Both the position numbers and the translations under genes were made by a program. Of a stretch of 64,000 nt of DNA, positions 33,832-41,607 are shown piece after piece. Below the pieces are notes generated by a model. It did no database searches. It worked only from the letters and a program-made list of their open reading frames with translations, and was not told the DNA's origin. The DNA lies in assembly GCF_016907365.1 (NCBI RefSeq), contig NZ_JAFBBV010000001.1, positions 4,216,001 to 4,280,000 of the forward strand, read 5' to 3'. The DNA comes from Oerskovia paurometabola (lineage in GTDB: Bacteria; Actinomycetota; Actinomycetes; Actinomycetales; Cellulomonadaceae). Numbering within the stretch: position 1 is the stretch's first letter; each line of letters opens with the position of its first letter.

Positions 33832-34668
33832 TCAGTCGGTGGACGGCCCGGCCCGGACCCCGGACCGCTCGAACACGCCCTTGGGCAGCGCGAGCGTGGT
33901 CGTGGGGGTCTTGGTCCGCTCGGCCGTGCCCGACTCGGGAGCCTGCTCGTCGTCGTCGGGCTGGGCGGGGCGCGCACGACGACCGTGCGCCGGGGGCGCA
34001 CCCGCGAGCACGGACCGGGAGACCCTCATCACGACGAACGCGACGACCGCGAGCGCCACGACCCCGATGACGACCTTCTGCAGGACGCCCGCGTACTCCT
34101 CGACCAGGTGCCAGCTCTCGCCCAGCGCGAAGCCCGCACCGACGAAGATGCTGTTCCAGATGAGGCTGCCTGCGGTCGTCAGGAGGACGAACTTGGGCAG
34201 GGGCATGCGGTCCACCCCGGCGGGCAGCGAGATGAGGCTCCGGAAGATCGGGATCATGCGGCCGAAGAACACGGCCATGCTGCCGTGCTTGTGGAACCAG
34301 GCCTCGGTGCGGTCGACGTCCTCGAGCTTGACGAGCGGCAACCAGCCGATGATCCGGCGCGTGCGCTCGCGCCCGACGAGCGCGCCCACGTAGTACAGCG
34401 CGACCGCACCCACGAGCGACCCGACCGTCGTCGCGGCGACGGCGGCGAACACGTTGAAGCTGCCGCGGCTCGCGGTGAAGCCCGCGAGCGGCAGGATGAC
34501 CTCGCTCGGCAGCGGCGGGAACAGGTTCTCGAGCGCGATGGCCAGGGCCGCACCGAACACGCCGAGCGTCTCCATGAGGGACACGGCCCAGCCCGCGACA
34601 CCACCCAGGTCGGGATCGCCCGCGGCGGCCACGTGCACGAGGTCGACAGGGAGGTTCGCGAAGGGCAT
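33832..34668 (-). CDS. DedA family membrane protein
   Basis: 278 residues. DedA core with ENLFPPLPSEVILPLAGF (re-entrant motif) and GRMIPIFRSLISLPAGVDRMP, plus TTAGSLIWNSIF. DedA proteins are thought to be lipid scramblases/transporters, some recycling undecaprenyl phosphate. After the last helix there is a ~70-residue polar, disordered C-terminal tail (QPDDDEQAPESG...) not typical of the family. ATG 34668. Confidence 0.93.
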   Translation of the reverse strand: MPFANLPVDLVHVAAAGDPDLGGVAGWAVSLMETLGVFGAALAIALENLFPPLPSEVILPLAGFTASRGSFNVFAAVAATTVGSLVGAVALYYVGALVGRERTRRIIGWLPLVKLEDVDRTEAWFHKHGSMAVFFGRMIPIFRSLISLPAGVDRMPLPKFVLLTTAGSLIWNSIFVGAGFALGESWHLVEEYAGVLQKVVIGVVALAVVAFVVMRVSRSVLAGAPPAHGRRARPAQPDDDEQAPESGTAERTKTPTTTLALPKGVFERSGVRAGPSTD

Positions 34669-34796
34669 ACGCAGACCCTATGTGCCCTGGACCGGACATT
34701 TCGACCTCGGCGAGGTCTCACCCGAGCACCTTCACGGCCTGTTCACGCGCGTGCGTCGCCGGACGGCCCGGAGCGCACGCCCGGTGGGGCCGGTCG

Positions 34797-36485
34797 TCAG
34801 TACCGCCAGCGCGACATGTCCTGCTGATAGGTCCGGTAGACCACGGGTGACAGCAGCGTCGAGGCCTGCATCTCGACCTCGGGTCCCGGGTGGTCGCCCG
34901 CGAGCGTCGCGGTCGCCCGCAGCGAGTCGAGCGTGTGGAAGCGCAGGCCCTCGGGAAGCGGTGTCGCGGCGAAGAGGCGCGCCCCGCCGTCGGGCCCGAG
35001 GGTCCCGTCCGCCGTGGCCTCGCCCTGCCCGGCGGGAGGGAGCGACAGCACGAAGCCCCACTCGCCGAACGACGGCACGTTGACCGACAGCGGGACCACG
35101 GTCCGCCCGGGCGAGCCCGCACGCACGGTCGAGGCGACCTGCCAGAACGCGTGCGGCGTGAAGTACGACGACGTCGCCTGGGTCGCGTACACGCCCCCGG
35201 GCCGCAGGTGGTTCGCGACCATGGCGTAGAACTCGGTCGAGTACAGCTTGGCGATGCGCTCGTTCGACGGGTCGACCAGGTCGATCAGGACCGCGTCGAA
35301 CGTCTGGTCCGTGGTGTCCATGAAACGGAACGCGTCGCCGTTGACGACGCGCACGCGCGGGTCGTCGAACGAGTGCTCGTTGAGGTCGCTCACGAGGCGG
35401 TCGGTCCGGGCGAGCTCCGTCACGGCCGGGTCGAGGTCGACGACCGTGACCTCACGGACGCTCGGGTACCGCAGCACCTCGCGCGCGAGCAGCCCGTCCC
35501 CTCCCCCGAGGATCGCCACCGACGCCGGCGCCGCGACCGAGGTGAGCGTCGCGTGCGCGAGCGTCTCGTGGTACCTCGCCTCGTCGAGCGAGGAGAACTG
35601 GAGCTGGTCGCTCAGGTAGAGCCGGACGTCGTCGCCGAAGCTCGTCAGGACGAGCTTCTGGTAAGCCGTCGACTCGTAGTGGACCACCGGGTCCTGGTAG
35701 AGCCGGGTGTTGATCGCGCCCTCGATCGCGCTCGACGCCGCGAAGCACGCCACGAGGAACACGACCGTGAGCCGCGCGAGCCAGGTCCAGCGCGTGCGCC
35801 GCCCCATGCGCCGCAGCATGAACACCGCGACCAGCACGTTGAGCAGCGCGACCGCGTACGCCGTCCGCATGAGTCCCAGGTACGGGAGCATGACGAACGG
35901 GAAGAGCAGCGACGCGGCCAGCGCCCCGAAGTAGTCGACCGCGAGGACCTTCGACAGCAGCCCCACGGACTCGTCGCGCCCGTGCTCCTTGAGCAGCGCG
36001 ACGAGCAGCGGGATCTCGACGCCGATCCCCACGCCGAGCGCGAGGGACAGCAGCACGAAGACGAGCCAGTAGACCTCGGTCAGGCTGAACGCCGCGTAGA
36101 GGATCAGGACCGAGCTGCCGCCCAGCAGGGCGAGCGAGACCTCGTTGCGCACGAAGTTCAGGCCCGGGTTCGTGGCCAGGCGCGTCGCGAGGAGGGATCC
36201 GATCCCCATGCCGAACAGCGTCAGGCCCGTCGCGACCGAGAACGCGACGACCGAGTCGCCGAACAGGTAGGACGCGGCCGTCCCGAGGATCAGCTCGTAG
36301 ATGATCCCGCCGACCGCGACGAGCAGCGCGGCCGCGAACACGGTCGGCTTGTCCATGCCGCGGCCCGACGGCGGCGCACCCGCCGCGGGCGGCGCGTCCC
36401 CTGCGGGCGGCGCGCCTCCTGCGGGCGGCGCGTCCCCTGCGGGCGGCGCGGCCTGCGCGGCCTGGGTCTGCGTCTCGCCGGCCAC
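34797..36485 (-). CDS. membrane-fused spermidine synthase (polyamine aminopropyltransferase)
   Basis: 562 residues. N-terminal ~43 residues are Pro/Ala/Gly repeats (PPAGDAPPAGGA), then seven or so membrane helices (AAALLVAVGGIIYELILGTAASYL onward), then a cytosolic aminopropyltransferase domain from about 300: GGGDGLLAREVLRYPSVREVTVVDLDP and DAVLIDLVDPS are the decarboxylated-SAM-binding motifs, with the catalytic Asp in LIDLVDP. Makes spermidine or a longer polyamine at the membrane. GTG start at 36485, 2 bp after DUF350; ATG at codon 44 (MDKPTVF) is an alternative that skips the repeats. Part of a conserved SpeH-DUF4178-DUF350-SpeE unit. Confidence 0.9.
   Translation of the reverse strand: MAGETQTQAAQAAPPAGDAPPAGGAPPAGDAPPAAGAPPSGRGMDKPTVFAAALLVAVGGIIYELILGTAASYLFGDSVVAFSVATGLTLFGMGIGSLLATRLATNPGLNFVRNEVSLALLGGSSVLILYAAFSLTEVYWLVFVLLSLALGVGIGVEIPLLVALLKEHGRDESVGLLSKVLAVDYFGALAASLLFPFVMLPYLGLMRTAYAVALLNVLVAVFMLRRMGRRTRWTWLARLTVVFLVACFAASSAIEGAINTRLYQDPVVHYESTAYQKLVLTSFGDDVRLYLSDQLQFSSLDEARYHETLAHATLTSVAAPASVAILGGGDGLLAREVLRYPSVREVTVVDLDPAVTELARTDRLVSDLNEHSFDDPRVRVVNGDAFRFMDTTDQTFDAVLIDLVDPSNERIAKLYSTEFYAMVANHLRPGGVYATQATSSYFTPHAFWQVASTVRAGSPGRTVVPLSVNVPSFGEWGFVLSLPPAGQGEATADGTLGPDGGARLFAATPLPEGLRFHTLDSLRATATLAGDHPGPEVEMQASTLLSPVVYRTYQQDMSRWRY
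36371..36455. repeat. tandem 18-bp repeats in the start of the spermidine synthase gene
   Basis: About four imperfect copies of a unit like gcgggcggcgcgtcccct, encoding the PPAGDA/PPAGGA residues. Copy number in such in-frame repeats often varies between strains. Confidence 0.7.
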
Positions 36486-36487
36486 GG

Positions 36488-36709
36488 TCAGGAGAGGATC
36501 GTCCCCGCGATGATGATGCCGATGGCGACGGCCAGCCCGGCGATCATGATCCCGAAGGCCGTGTTGTGCTCGTCGACGAGCTCGCGGTGCAGGTTGAGCT
36601 TGAAGAGGTAGTTGACGACGACGATCGTCAGGACGAGCAGGACGATGCCCAGCACCGAGTAGACGATCGTGGACAGGAAGGCGTCGAGGCGCAGCTCGGC
36701 GAGGCTCAT
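36488..36709 (-). CDS. DUF350 family small membrane protein
   Basis: 73 residues, two helices: LSTIVYSVLGIVLLVLTIVVVNYLF and FGIMIAGLAVAIGIIIAGTIL, with the linker KLNLHRELVDEHNTA typical of DUF350 (YjfL/UPF0719 half-length form). Function unknown; recurrently encoded with polyamine biosynthesis and membrane-stress genes. Directly precedes the spermidine synthase gene (2-bp gap) and probably assembles with it. Confidence 0.88.
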   Translation of the reverse strand: MSLAELRLDAFLSTIVYSVLGIVLLVLTIVVVNYLFKLNLHRELVDEHNTAFGIMIAGLAVAIGIIIAGTILS

Positions 36710-36747
36710 GGTGGCTCCAGGGGTGGTGGGGACGGACGCTGTGCGAG

Positions 36748-36780
36748 GGGTCGTGCTCGGGTCGTGCTCGGGTCGTGCCT
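36748..36780. repeat. three tandem 11-bp repeats
   Basis: gggtcgtgctc at 36748-36758 and 36759-36769, then gggtcgtgcct at 36770-36780, in the short gap between the DUF4178 and DUF350 genes. Slippage-prone spacer; may tune coupling between the two genes. Confidence 0.8.
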
Positions 36781-36788
36781 GGCGCCGG

Positions 36789-37505
36789 CTACTTGCCGAG
36801 GCCGCCGCCACCGCCGCCGTACACGGATCGGCGGTAGCAGGTCTGGTCGGTCGTGAGCGGGTCGCCGCTCGCGTCGTACTGCTGCTCGACCGTGCGGGGC
36901 GTGCAGTCGTCGTCGTCGACGTCGCGGTCCCCGCACGCGGAGAACAGGCCGATGCCCGCCGCGAGGACCAGGACGAACGCGACCACGGGGTTGACCTTGG
37001 TGTCGCGCGGCGCGACGCGCCTGCCGAAGTGGGCCTTCTGCCCCGCGACGTCCAGGACGGTGCCGTGGTAGAGGTCGATGACGCGGTCGTCGAACTTCTC
37101 GAGCGACAGGACCATGTCCTGGGTGCGGAGCTCGGCGTAGGCGACGCGCTGGCCCACCGTCAGGTCGTAGGTGAAGGACCCGTCGAGCGACGCGATGGTC
37201 CCGACCCCGACCTCCGTGACCTTCGTGCGGTACTTCTTCCCGCTGAGCGTCACGGTGACGACCTGGCCCGTGCGCATCCGCGTCGGGTCGAGGGCTTCCT
37301 CGGACTCCGCAGGGCGGTAGAGCGTGACGGCCTTCGTGTCGTGGTCGTACTCGACCCAGAAGTCGAGGTTCTCGTACCCGAGGACCTCCCACTCCTCCCA
37401 GTAGTACGTGACGCCGTCGCTCGGGTCCTGCTCGCCGTAGACGACGACTCCCTGCGGCAGCGAGCGCCACGGCGGCGCACCGATCAGGTGCTTGCCGAGC
37501 GACAT
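36789..37505 (-). CDS. DUF4178 domain protein with membrane anchor
   Basis: 238 residues. The soluble part has two related beta-rich halves (YYWEEWEVLGYENLDFWVEYD; the DUF4178 core) and later a SH3-like segment; one membrane helix near residue 180 (VVAFVLVLAAGIGLFSACG) and a tail with cysteines ending in a Gly run (GGGGGGLGK). DUF4178 proteins are companions of SpeH/SpeE-type polyamine genes. ATG 37505, lying between SpeH (23 bp upstream) and DUF350. Confidence 0.87.
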   Translation of the reverse strand: MSLGKHLIGAPPWRSLPQGVVVYGEQDPSDGVTYYWEEWEVLGYENLDFWVEYDHDTKAVTLYRPAESEEALDPTRMRTGQVVTVTLSGKKYRTKVTEVGVGTIASLDGSFTYDLTVGQRVAYAELRTQDMVLSLEKFDDRVIDLYHGTVLDVAGQKAHFGRRVAPRDTKVNPVVAFVLVLAAGIGLFSACGDRDVDDDDCTPRTVEQQYDASGDPLTTDQTCYRRSVYGGGGGGLGK

Positions 37506-37528
37506 GCGGGCCCGGGGTCGGCGCGCCC

Positions 37529-37885
37529 TCACAGGAGGGTCCGGACGGCGACGTCGGCCGCGGCGAAGGTCTCGCGCAGCAGGCTGCGCGTGTCCTCCTC
37601 GAAGCTGCCCGACGACGGTGCGCGGCAGGTCGTCAGGGTCACGTAGGCCGTGCCGTCCTCGGGCCACGTGTGGACCGCGAGGTGGGACTCGGCCAGGAGG
37701 GTCGCCATGCTGAAGCCCTGGGGCGCGAAGCGGTGCGAGGTCTCGCCGAGCGGGGTCAGTCCCGCCCGGTCGACGACCTGGGAGAGGCAGGTGCGGACGG
37801 TGGTCTCGTCGTCGAGGAGAGCGGGGTCCCCGCCCGAGATGTCGAAGACGTAGACGAGGTTGCGGTTGACCGGATCGGTCGGCAC
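37529..37885 (-). CDS. speH: S-adenosylmethionine decarboxylase proenzyme (SpeH type)
   Basis: 118 residues, the short bacterial class. Self-cleaves to form a pyruvoyl cofactor: ESHLAVHTWPE holds the Glu-Ser cleavage site, with later conserved LTTC. Produces decarboxylated SAM, the aminopropyl donor for the spermidine synthase encoded three genes on. GTG start at 37885 is in frame; the overlapping ATG at 37887 is not. agggaga lies upstream. First gene of the module. Confidence 0.92.
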   Translation of the reverse strand: MPTDPVNRNLVYVFDISGGDPALLDDETTVRTCLSQVVDRAGLTPLGETSHRFAPQGFSMATLLAESHLAVHTWPEDGTAYVTLTTCRAPSSGSFEEDTRSLLRETFAAADVAVRTLL

Positions 37886-38186
37886 ATGTTCTCCCTGAGC
37901 AGCGGCTGGCGGCGTCACGGTAGCGGATGCCTGACGTTCCCGAAAAATGCCGACCTCCTCTGGGACGGGGGCTCGCGCGGTCCGCTCGCCGAGCGCGCTC
38001 GGGCGACCCGGCCTAGCGTGAGTGACCGGGGCACCGGCGACGACGCCGGAGCCCTCTGCTCGTCCGCACCAGACGGGATGGCAGCACCCCGTCGCACCTC
38101 GACGTACCGCACGACTCGAACTCGGTCCGGCACCCGGCATCGCGTGCCGCCCTCCGGACCACAGCGATGGCGACCACGGAGGCGAC
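37886..38186. promoter_or_regulatory. divergent gap between speH and arylsulfatase
   Basis: 301 bp holding the start regions of both operons. tagcgt near 38013 could be a -10 element. No clear dyad or ORF. Confidence 0.35.
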
Positions 38187-40532
38187 ATGACGAAGAAGCC
38201 GTTCAGCGGTGAGATCAAGCTCGACGTCCGGGACTCGACCCCGGACTGGGACGCGTTCCTTCCGCCCAAGGCACCGGCGGGCTCCCCCAACGTGCTCGTC
38301 GTGCTCTACGACGACACGGGCATGGCCTCGTGGTCGCCCTACGGCGGCCGGATCGAGATGCCGACCATGGACCGCCTCGCGCGGGACGGCCTGATCTACT
38401 CGCAGTGGCACACCACGGCACTGTGCTCCCCGACGCGGTCGACGTTCCTGACGGGCCGCAACCACCACCTCAACGGCTTCGCGACGATCTCCGAGTCCTC
38501 GACGGGGTTCCCCGGGTACAACTCCCACATCCCGCCGTCGAACGCCACCATGGCGCACGTCCTGCGTGACGCGGGATGGTCGACCTTCTGGGTCGGCAAG
38601 AACCACAACGTGCCGATCGACGAGTGGACGGCAGGGGCTTCGAAGAAGAACTGGCCCCTCGCCCAGGGGTACGACCGCTTCTACGGCTTCATCGGCGGGG
38701 AGACCAACAACTGGTACCCGTCGCTCGCCGAGGACAACCACTACATCGACCAGCCCTACCTGCCCGAGGACGGCTACCACCTGTCGAAGGACCTGGCCGA
38801 CCAGGCGCTCAAGATGATCCGGGACGTCCGGCAGACCGAGCCCGACAAGCCCTGGTACATGTGGTTCTGCCCCGGTGCGAACCATGCACCGCACCACGCG
38901 CCGCAGGAGTACATCGACAAGTACAAGGGCCGGTTCGACGACGGGTACGAGGCCTACCGCGAGTGGGTCCTGCCGCGCATGGTCGAGCGCGGCATCCTGC
39001 CCGAGGGCACGGTGCTCACCGAGCTCAACCCCATGCCCGACGGGACCTTCTCCCCGACGGACGAGGTGCGCCCGTGGGCCTCGTTGAACGACGAGGAGAA
39101 GCACATGTTCTCCCGGATGGCCGAGGTGTTCGCCGGGTTCAGCGAGTACACCGACGCCCAGGTCGGGCGCGTCGTCGACTACCTCGAGGAGTCCGGACAG
39201 CTCGAGAACACGATCATCGTGTACTGCGCCGACAACGGCGCCTCCGGCGAGGGCAGCCCGAACGGCTCGGTCAACGAGGGCAAGATCTTCGGCGGCTACC
39301 CCGACGACGAGGCGCAGAACCTCACGATGGTCGACAAGCTGGGCACTCCCGACACCTACAACCACTACCCGACCGGGTGGGCCGCGGCCTTCTCCACCCC
39401 GTACAAGATGTTCAAGCGATACACCTACCAGGGTGGGGTCGCCGACCCCCTGGTCATCCACTGGCCCGCAGGCATCGCCGCCAGGGGCGAGGTCCGCCAC
39501 CAGTACCACCACTCGACCGACATCGTGCCGACGATCCTCGAGGCGTGCGGCGTCGAGTTCCCCGACACGTACAACGGTGTCGCGCAGACCCCGCTCTCTG
39601 GGGTGTCGATGGTCCCGTCGTTCGGCGCCGCGCCGGACGCACCGACGAACAAGCAGACGCAGTACTACGAGATGTTCGGGCAGCGCGGCATCTGGCACGA
39701 GGGATGGAAGGCCGTCTCGGTGCACGGGCCGGTGAGCGGCAAGGGGCACTTCGACGACGACGTGTGGGAGCTCTACCACACCGAGGTCGACCGCTCGGAG
39801 TCGCAGAACCTCGCCGCCGAGCACCCCGAGAAGCTCGAGGAGCTCAAGGCCCTGTGGCTCGAGGAGGCCGAGAAGAACGACGTCCTGCCGCTCAACGACC
39901 TCCAGATCATCGGCAACCCCAAGGACTTCGAGACGTTCGTGGCCATGGAGTTCCACCAGCCCGCGCCTCCGAGCGGGCAGTTCGTCTACTACCCGGGCAC
40001 GTCCGAGGTGCCTGAGCGGTCCGCCGCCAACACGCACGGCGTCTCGTACAAGATCGCGGCCGAGGTCGAGCTCACGCCCGACTCGCAGGGCGTGATCTTC
40101 GCCCACGGGTCGCGCTTCGGCGGCCACGCGCTCGTGATCAAGGACGGCCAGGTGCACTACGTGTACAACTTCCTGGGCATCCCTCCCGAGGACCGCGTCT
40201 CGGCCCCGGTGCCGACCTCGGGCAAGCACATCATCGGTGTCGAGTTCACCAAGGAGGGCATGGGCGAGAACCGCGAGGGCGTGGGTCCGCTCAAGCTCTT
40301 CGTCGACGACCAGCAGGTCGGCGAGAAGCGCATCCGCACGGTGCTCGGGCACTTCTCGCTCTGCGGCGAAGGGCTGACGATCGGACGCGACAGCGCCGAC
40401 CCCGTCTCCTCGCTGTACGGCTACGGGTTCGACTTCACGGGCGGCGAGATCGCACGGGTCGTCTTCGACATCGCCGACGACGCCTACCTCGACCTCGAGG
40501 CGCACATGGCCGCGGCCATGTCGCGCGACTGA
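38187..40532 (+). CDS. arylsulfatase (type I, formylglycine-dependent)
   Basis: 781 residues. Hydrolyses sulfate esters. CSPTRSTFLTGR contains Cys80, to be oxidised to formylglycine (CxPxR motif); metal ligands in LYDDTGM (Asp42-Asp43) and YCADNGASGEGSPNG. The region after about 560 is the large C-terminal domain seen in the actinobacterial/P. aeruginosa AtsA-like long arylsulfatases. No signal peptide, so it appears cytosolic. ggagg 8 bp before ATG 38187. Followed by a terminator hairpin and then HAD and SulP genes. Confidence 0.93.
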   Translation: MTKKPFSGEIKLDVRDSTPDWDAFLPPKAPAGSPNVLVVLYDDTGMASWSPYGGRIEMPTMDRLARDGLIYSQWHTTALCSPTRSTFLTGRNHHLNGFATISESSTGFPGYNSHIPPSNATMAHVLRDAGWSTFWVGKNHNVPIDEWTAGASKKNWPLAQGYDRFYGFIGGETNNWYPSLAEDNHYIDQPYLPEDGYHLSKDLADQALKMIRDVRQTEPDKPWYMWFCPGANHAPHHAPQEYIDKYKGRFDDGYEAYREWVLPRMVERGILPEGTVLTELNPMPDGTFSPTDEVRPWASLNDEEKHMFSRMAEVFAGFSEYTDAQVGRVVDYLEESGQLENTIIVYCADNGASGEGSPNGSVNEGKIFGGYPDDEAQNLTMVDKLGTPDTYNHYPTGWAAAFSTPYKMFKRYTYQGGVADPLVIHWPAGIAARGEVRHQYHHSTDIVPTILEACGVEFPDTYNGVAQTPLSGVSMVPSFGAAPDAPTNKQTQYYEMFGQRGIWHEGWKAVSVHGPVSGKGHFDDDVWELYHTEVDRSESQNLAAEHPEKLEELKALWLEEAEKNDVLPLNDLQIIGNPKDFETFVAMEFHQPAPPSGQFVYYPGTSEVPERSAANTHGVSYKIAAEVELTPDSQGVIFAHGSRFGGHALVIKDGQVHYVYNFLGIPPEDRVSAPVPTSGKHIIGVEFTKEGMGENREGVGPLKLFVDDQQVGEKRIRTVLGHFSLCGEGLTIGRDSADPVSSLYGYGFDFTGGEIARVVFDIADDAYLDLEAHMAAAMSRD

Positions 40533-40541
40533 CGCCCTGAC

Positions 40542-40580
40542 CGCCCGGGGTGGTCGGCCTCGTGCCGACCACCCCGGGCG
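40542..40580 (+). terminator. hairpin between arylsulfatase and HAD genes
   Basis: Perfect 17-bp arms, 40542-40558 (cgcccggggtggtcggc) and 40564-40580, 5-nt loop, 9 bp after the sulfatase stop. May end or attenuate transcription before the HAD-SulP pair. Confidence 0.8.
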
Positions 40581-40611
40581 CCCCGTACCCGAACCGGTGA
40601 GAGGACCCCCG

Positions 40612-41607
40612 ATGACCGCCCTCCCGTCCTGGCGCGACACCCCGACCCGCACGGCGATCCTCGACCTCGTGGCCGCGGTCACGACCGGTCCGGGAGCGCT
40701 CCCGGTCGAGGAGCGCGTCGCGGTCTTCGACAACGACGGCACCCTGTGGGCCGAGAAGCCCATGCCGGTCCAGCTCCACTTCCTCGTCGAGCAGTGGGCG
40801 CGGGCGGCCGCGACCGACCCGGACCTGGCGCGGACCGAGCCGTACCGGGCGGCGTCGACCGGGGACCTCGCCTGGCTCGGCGCCGCGATCGACAAGCACT
40901 ACGCGGGCGACGACTCCGACCTCCGTCCTCTGATCGCGGCCGTCGTCGCGGTCCAGGAGGGCCGGTCCGTGGGCGAGTACGCCGACGAGGTCCGCGCCTT
41001 CCTCGACACGGCGGTCCACCCGACCCTCGGACTCCCGTACCGGTACGCGACCTACCAGCCCCTGCGCGAGCTGCTCGACCTCCTGCGTGAGCGCGGCTTC
41101 ACGACGTACATCACCTCGGGCGGCGACCGCGACTTCATGCGGCCTTTCACCGAGGACTACTACGGCGTGGCCCCCGAGCAGGTCGTGGGATCGAGCCTCG
41201 GGCTCGCCTTCGACGAGGAGAAGGCCGACGTCGTCTACGGGTCGACCTTCTCCTTCCTGGACGACGGCCCCGAGAAGCCCGTGCGCATCTGGAGCCGGAC
41301 CGGCCGACGGCCCGTGCTCGCGGTCGGCAACTCCAACGGGGACGTGCCGATGCTCGCCTACGCGGCCGGCCACCCCCAAGGCCTGGCCCTGCTGGTCCGT
41401 CACGACGACCCGGACCGCGGGGACCCGCCGTACGACGCGGGCGCCGAGCAGGCTCTCGCGACGGCAACCGCGCAAGGATGGACCGTGGTGAGCGTGCGGG
41501 ACGACTGGGCGCAGGTCTTTCCCGTCCCCCCGGAGGGCTCCGCACACGAGACGCGTCCGGGGCATCGGCGTGCGCCACGCCCCGATCCTCGGCCCGCGCA
41601 CCCGTGA
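40612..41607 (+). CDS. HAD superfamily phosphatase
   Basis: 331 residues. Motif I VFDNDGTLW (nucleophile Asp40, acid/base Asp42), motif II TSGGDRDF, motif IV region AVGNSNGDVPMLA. Closest in style to phosphoserine-phosphatase-like HADs found beside sulfatases and SulP genes; substrate unknown. ATG 40612 with gagagga upstream. Its TGA overlaps the GTG start of the sulfate permease (GTGA), so both are co-translated. Confidence 0.9.
   Translation: MTALPSWRDTPTRTAILDLVAAVTTGPGALPVEERVAVFDNDGTLWAEKPMPVQLHFLVEQWARAAATDPDLARTEPYRAASTGDLAWLGAAIDKHYAGDDSDLRPLIAAVVAVQEGRSVGEYADEVRAFLDTAVHPTLGLPYRYATYQPLRELLDLLRERGFTTYITSGGDRDFMRPFTEDYYGVAPEQVVGSSLGLAFDEEKADVVYGSTFSFLDDGPEKPVRIWSRTGRRPVLAVGNSNGDVPMLAYAAGHPQGLALLVRHDDPDRGDPPYDAGAEQALATATAQGWTVVSVRDDWAQVFPVPPEGSAHETRPGHRRAPRPDPRPAHP

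Noticed and set aside
36748..36780. Short tandem repeats as a CRISPR array
   Set aside because: Units are contiguous 11-bp repeats without spacers, and no cas gene is present.
37885..37887. ATG at 37887 as the SpeH start
   Set aside because: Out of frame with the SpeH sequence; the overlapping GTG at 37885 is in frame.
38013..40895. 960-codon minus-strand frame over the arylsulfatase
   Set aside because: Antisense shadow of a clear sulfatase with intact active-site motifs.
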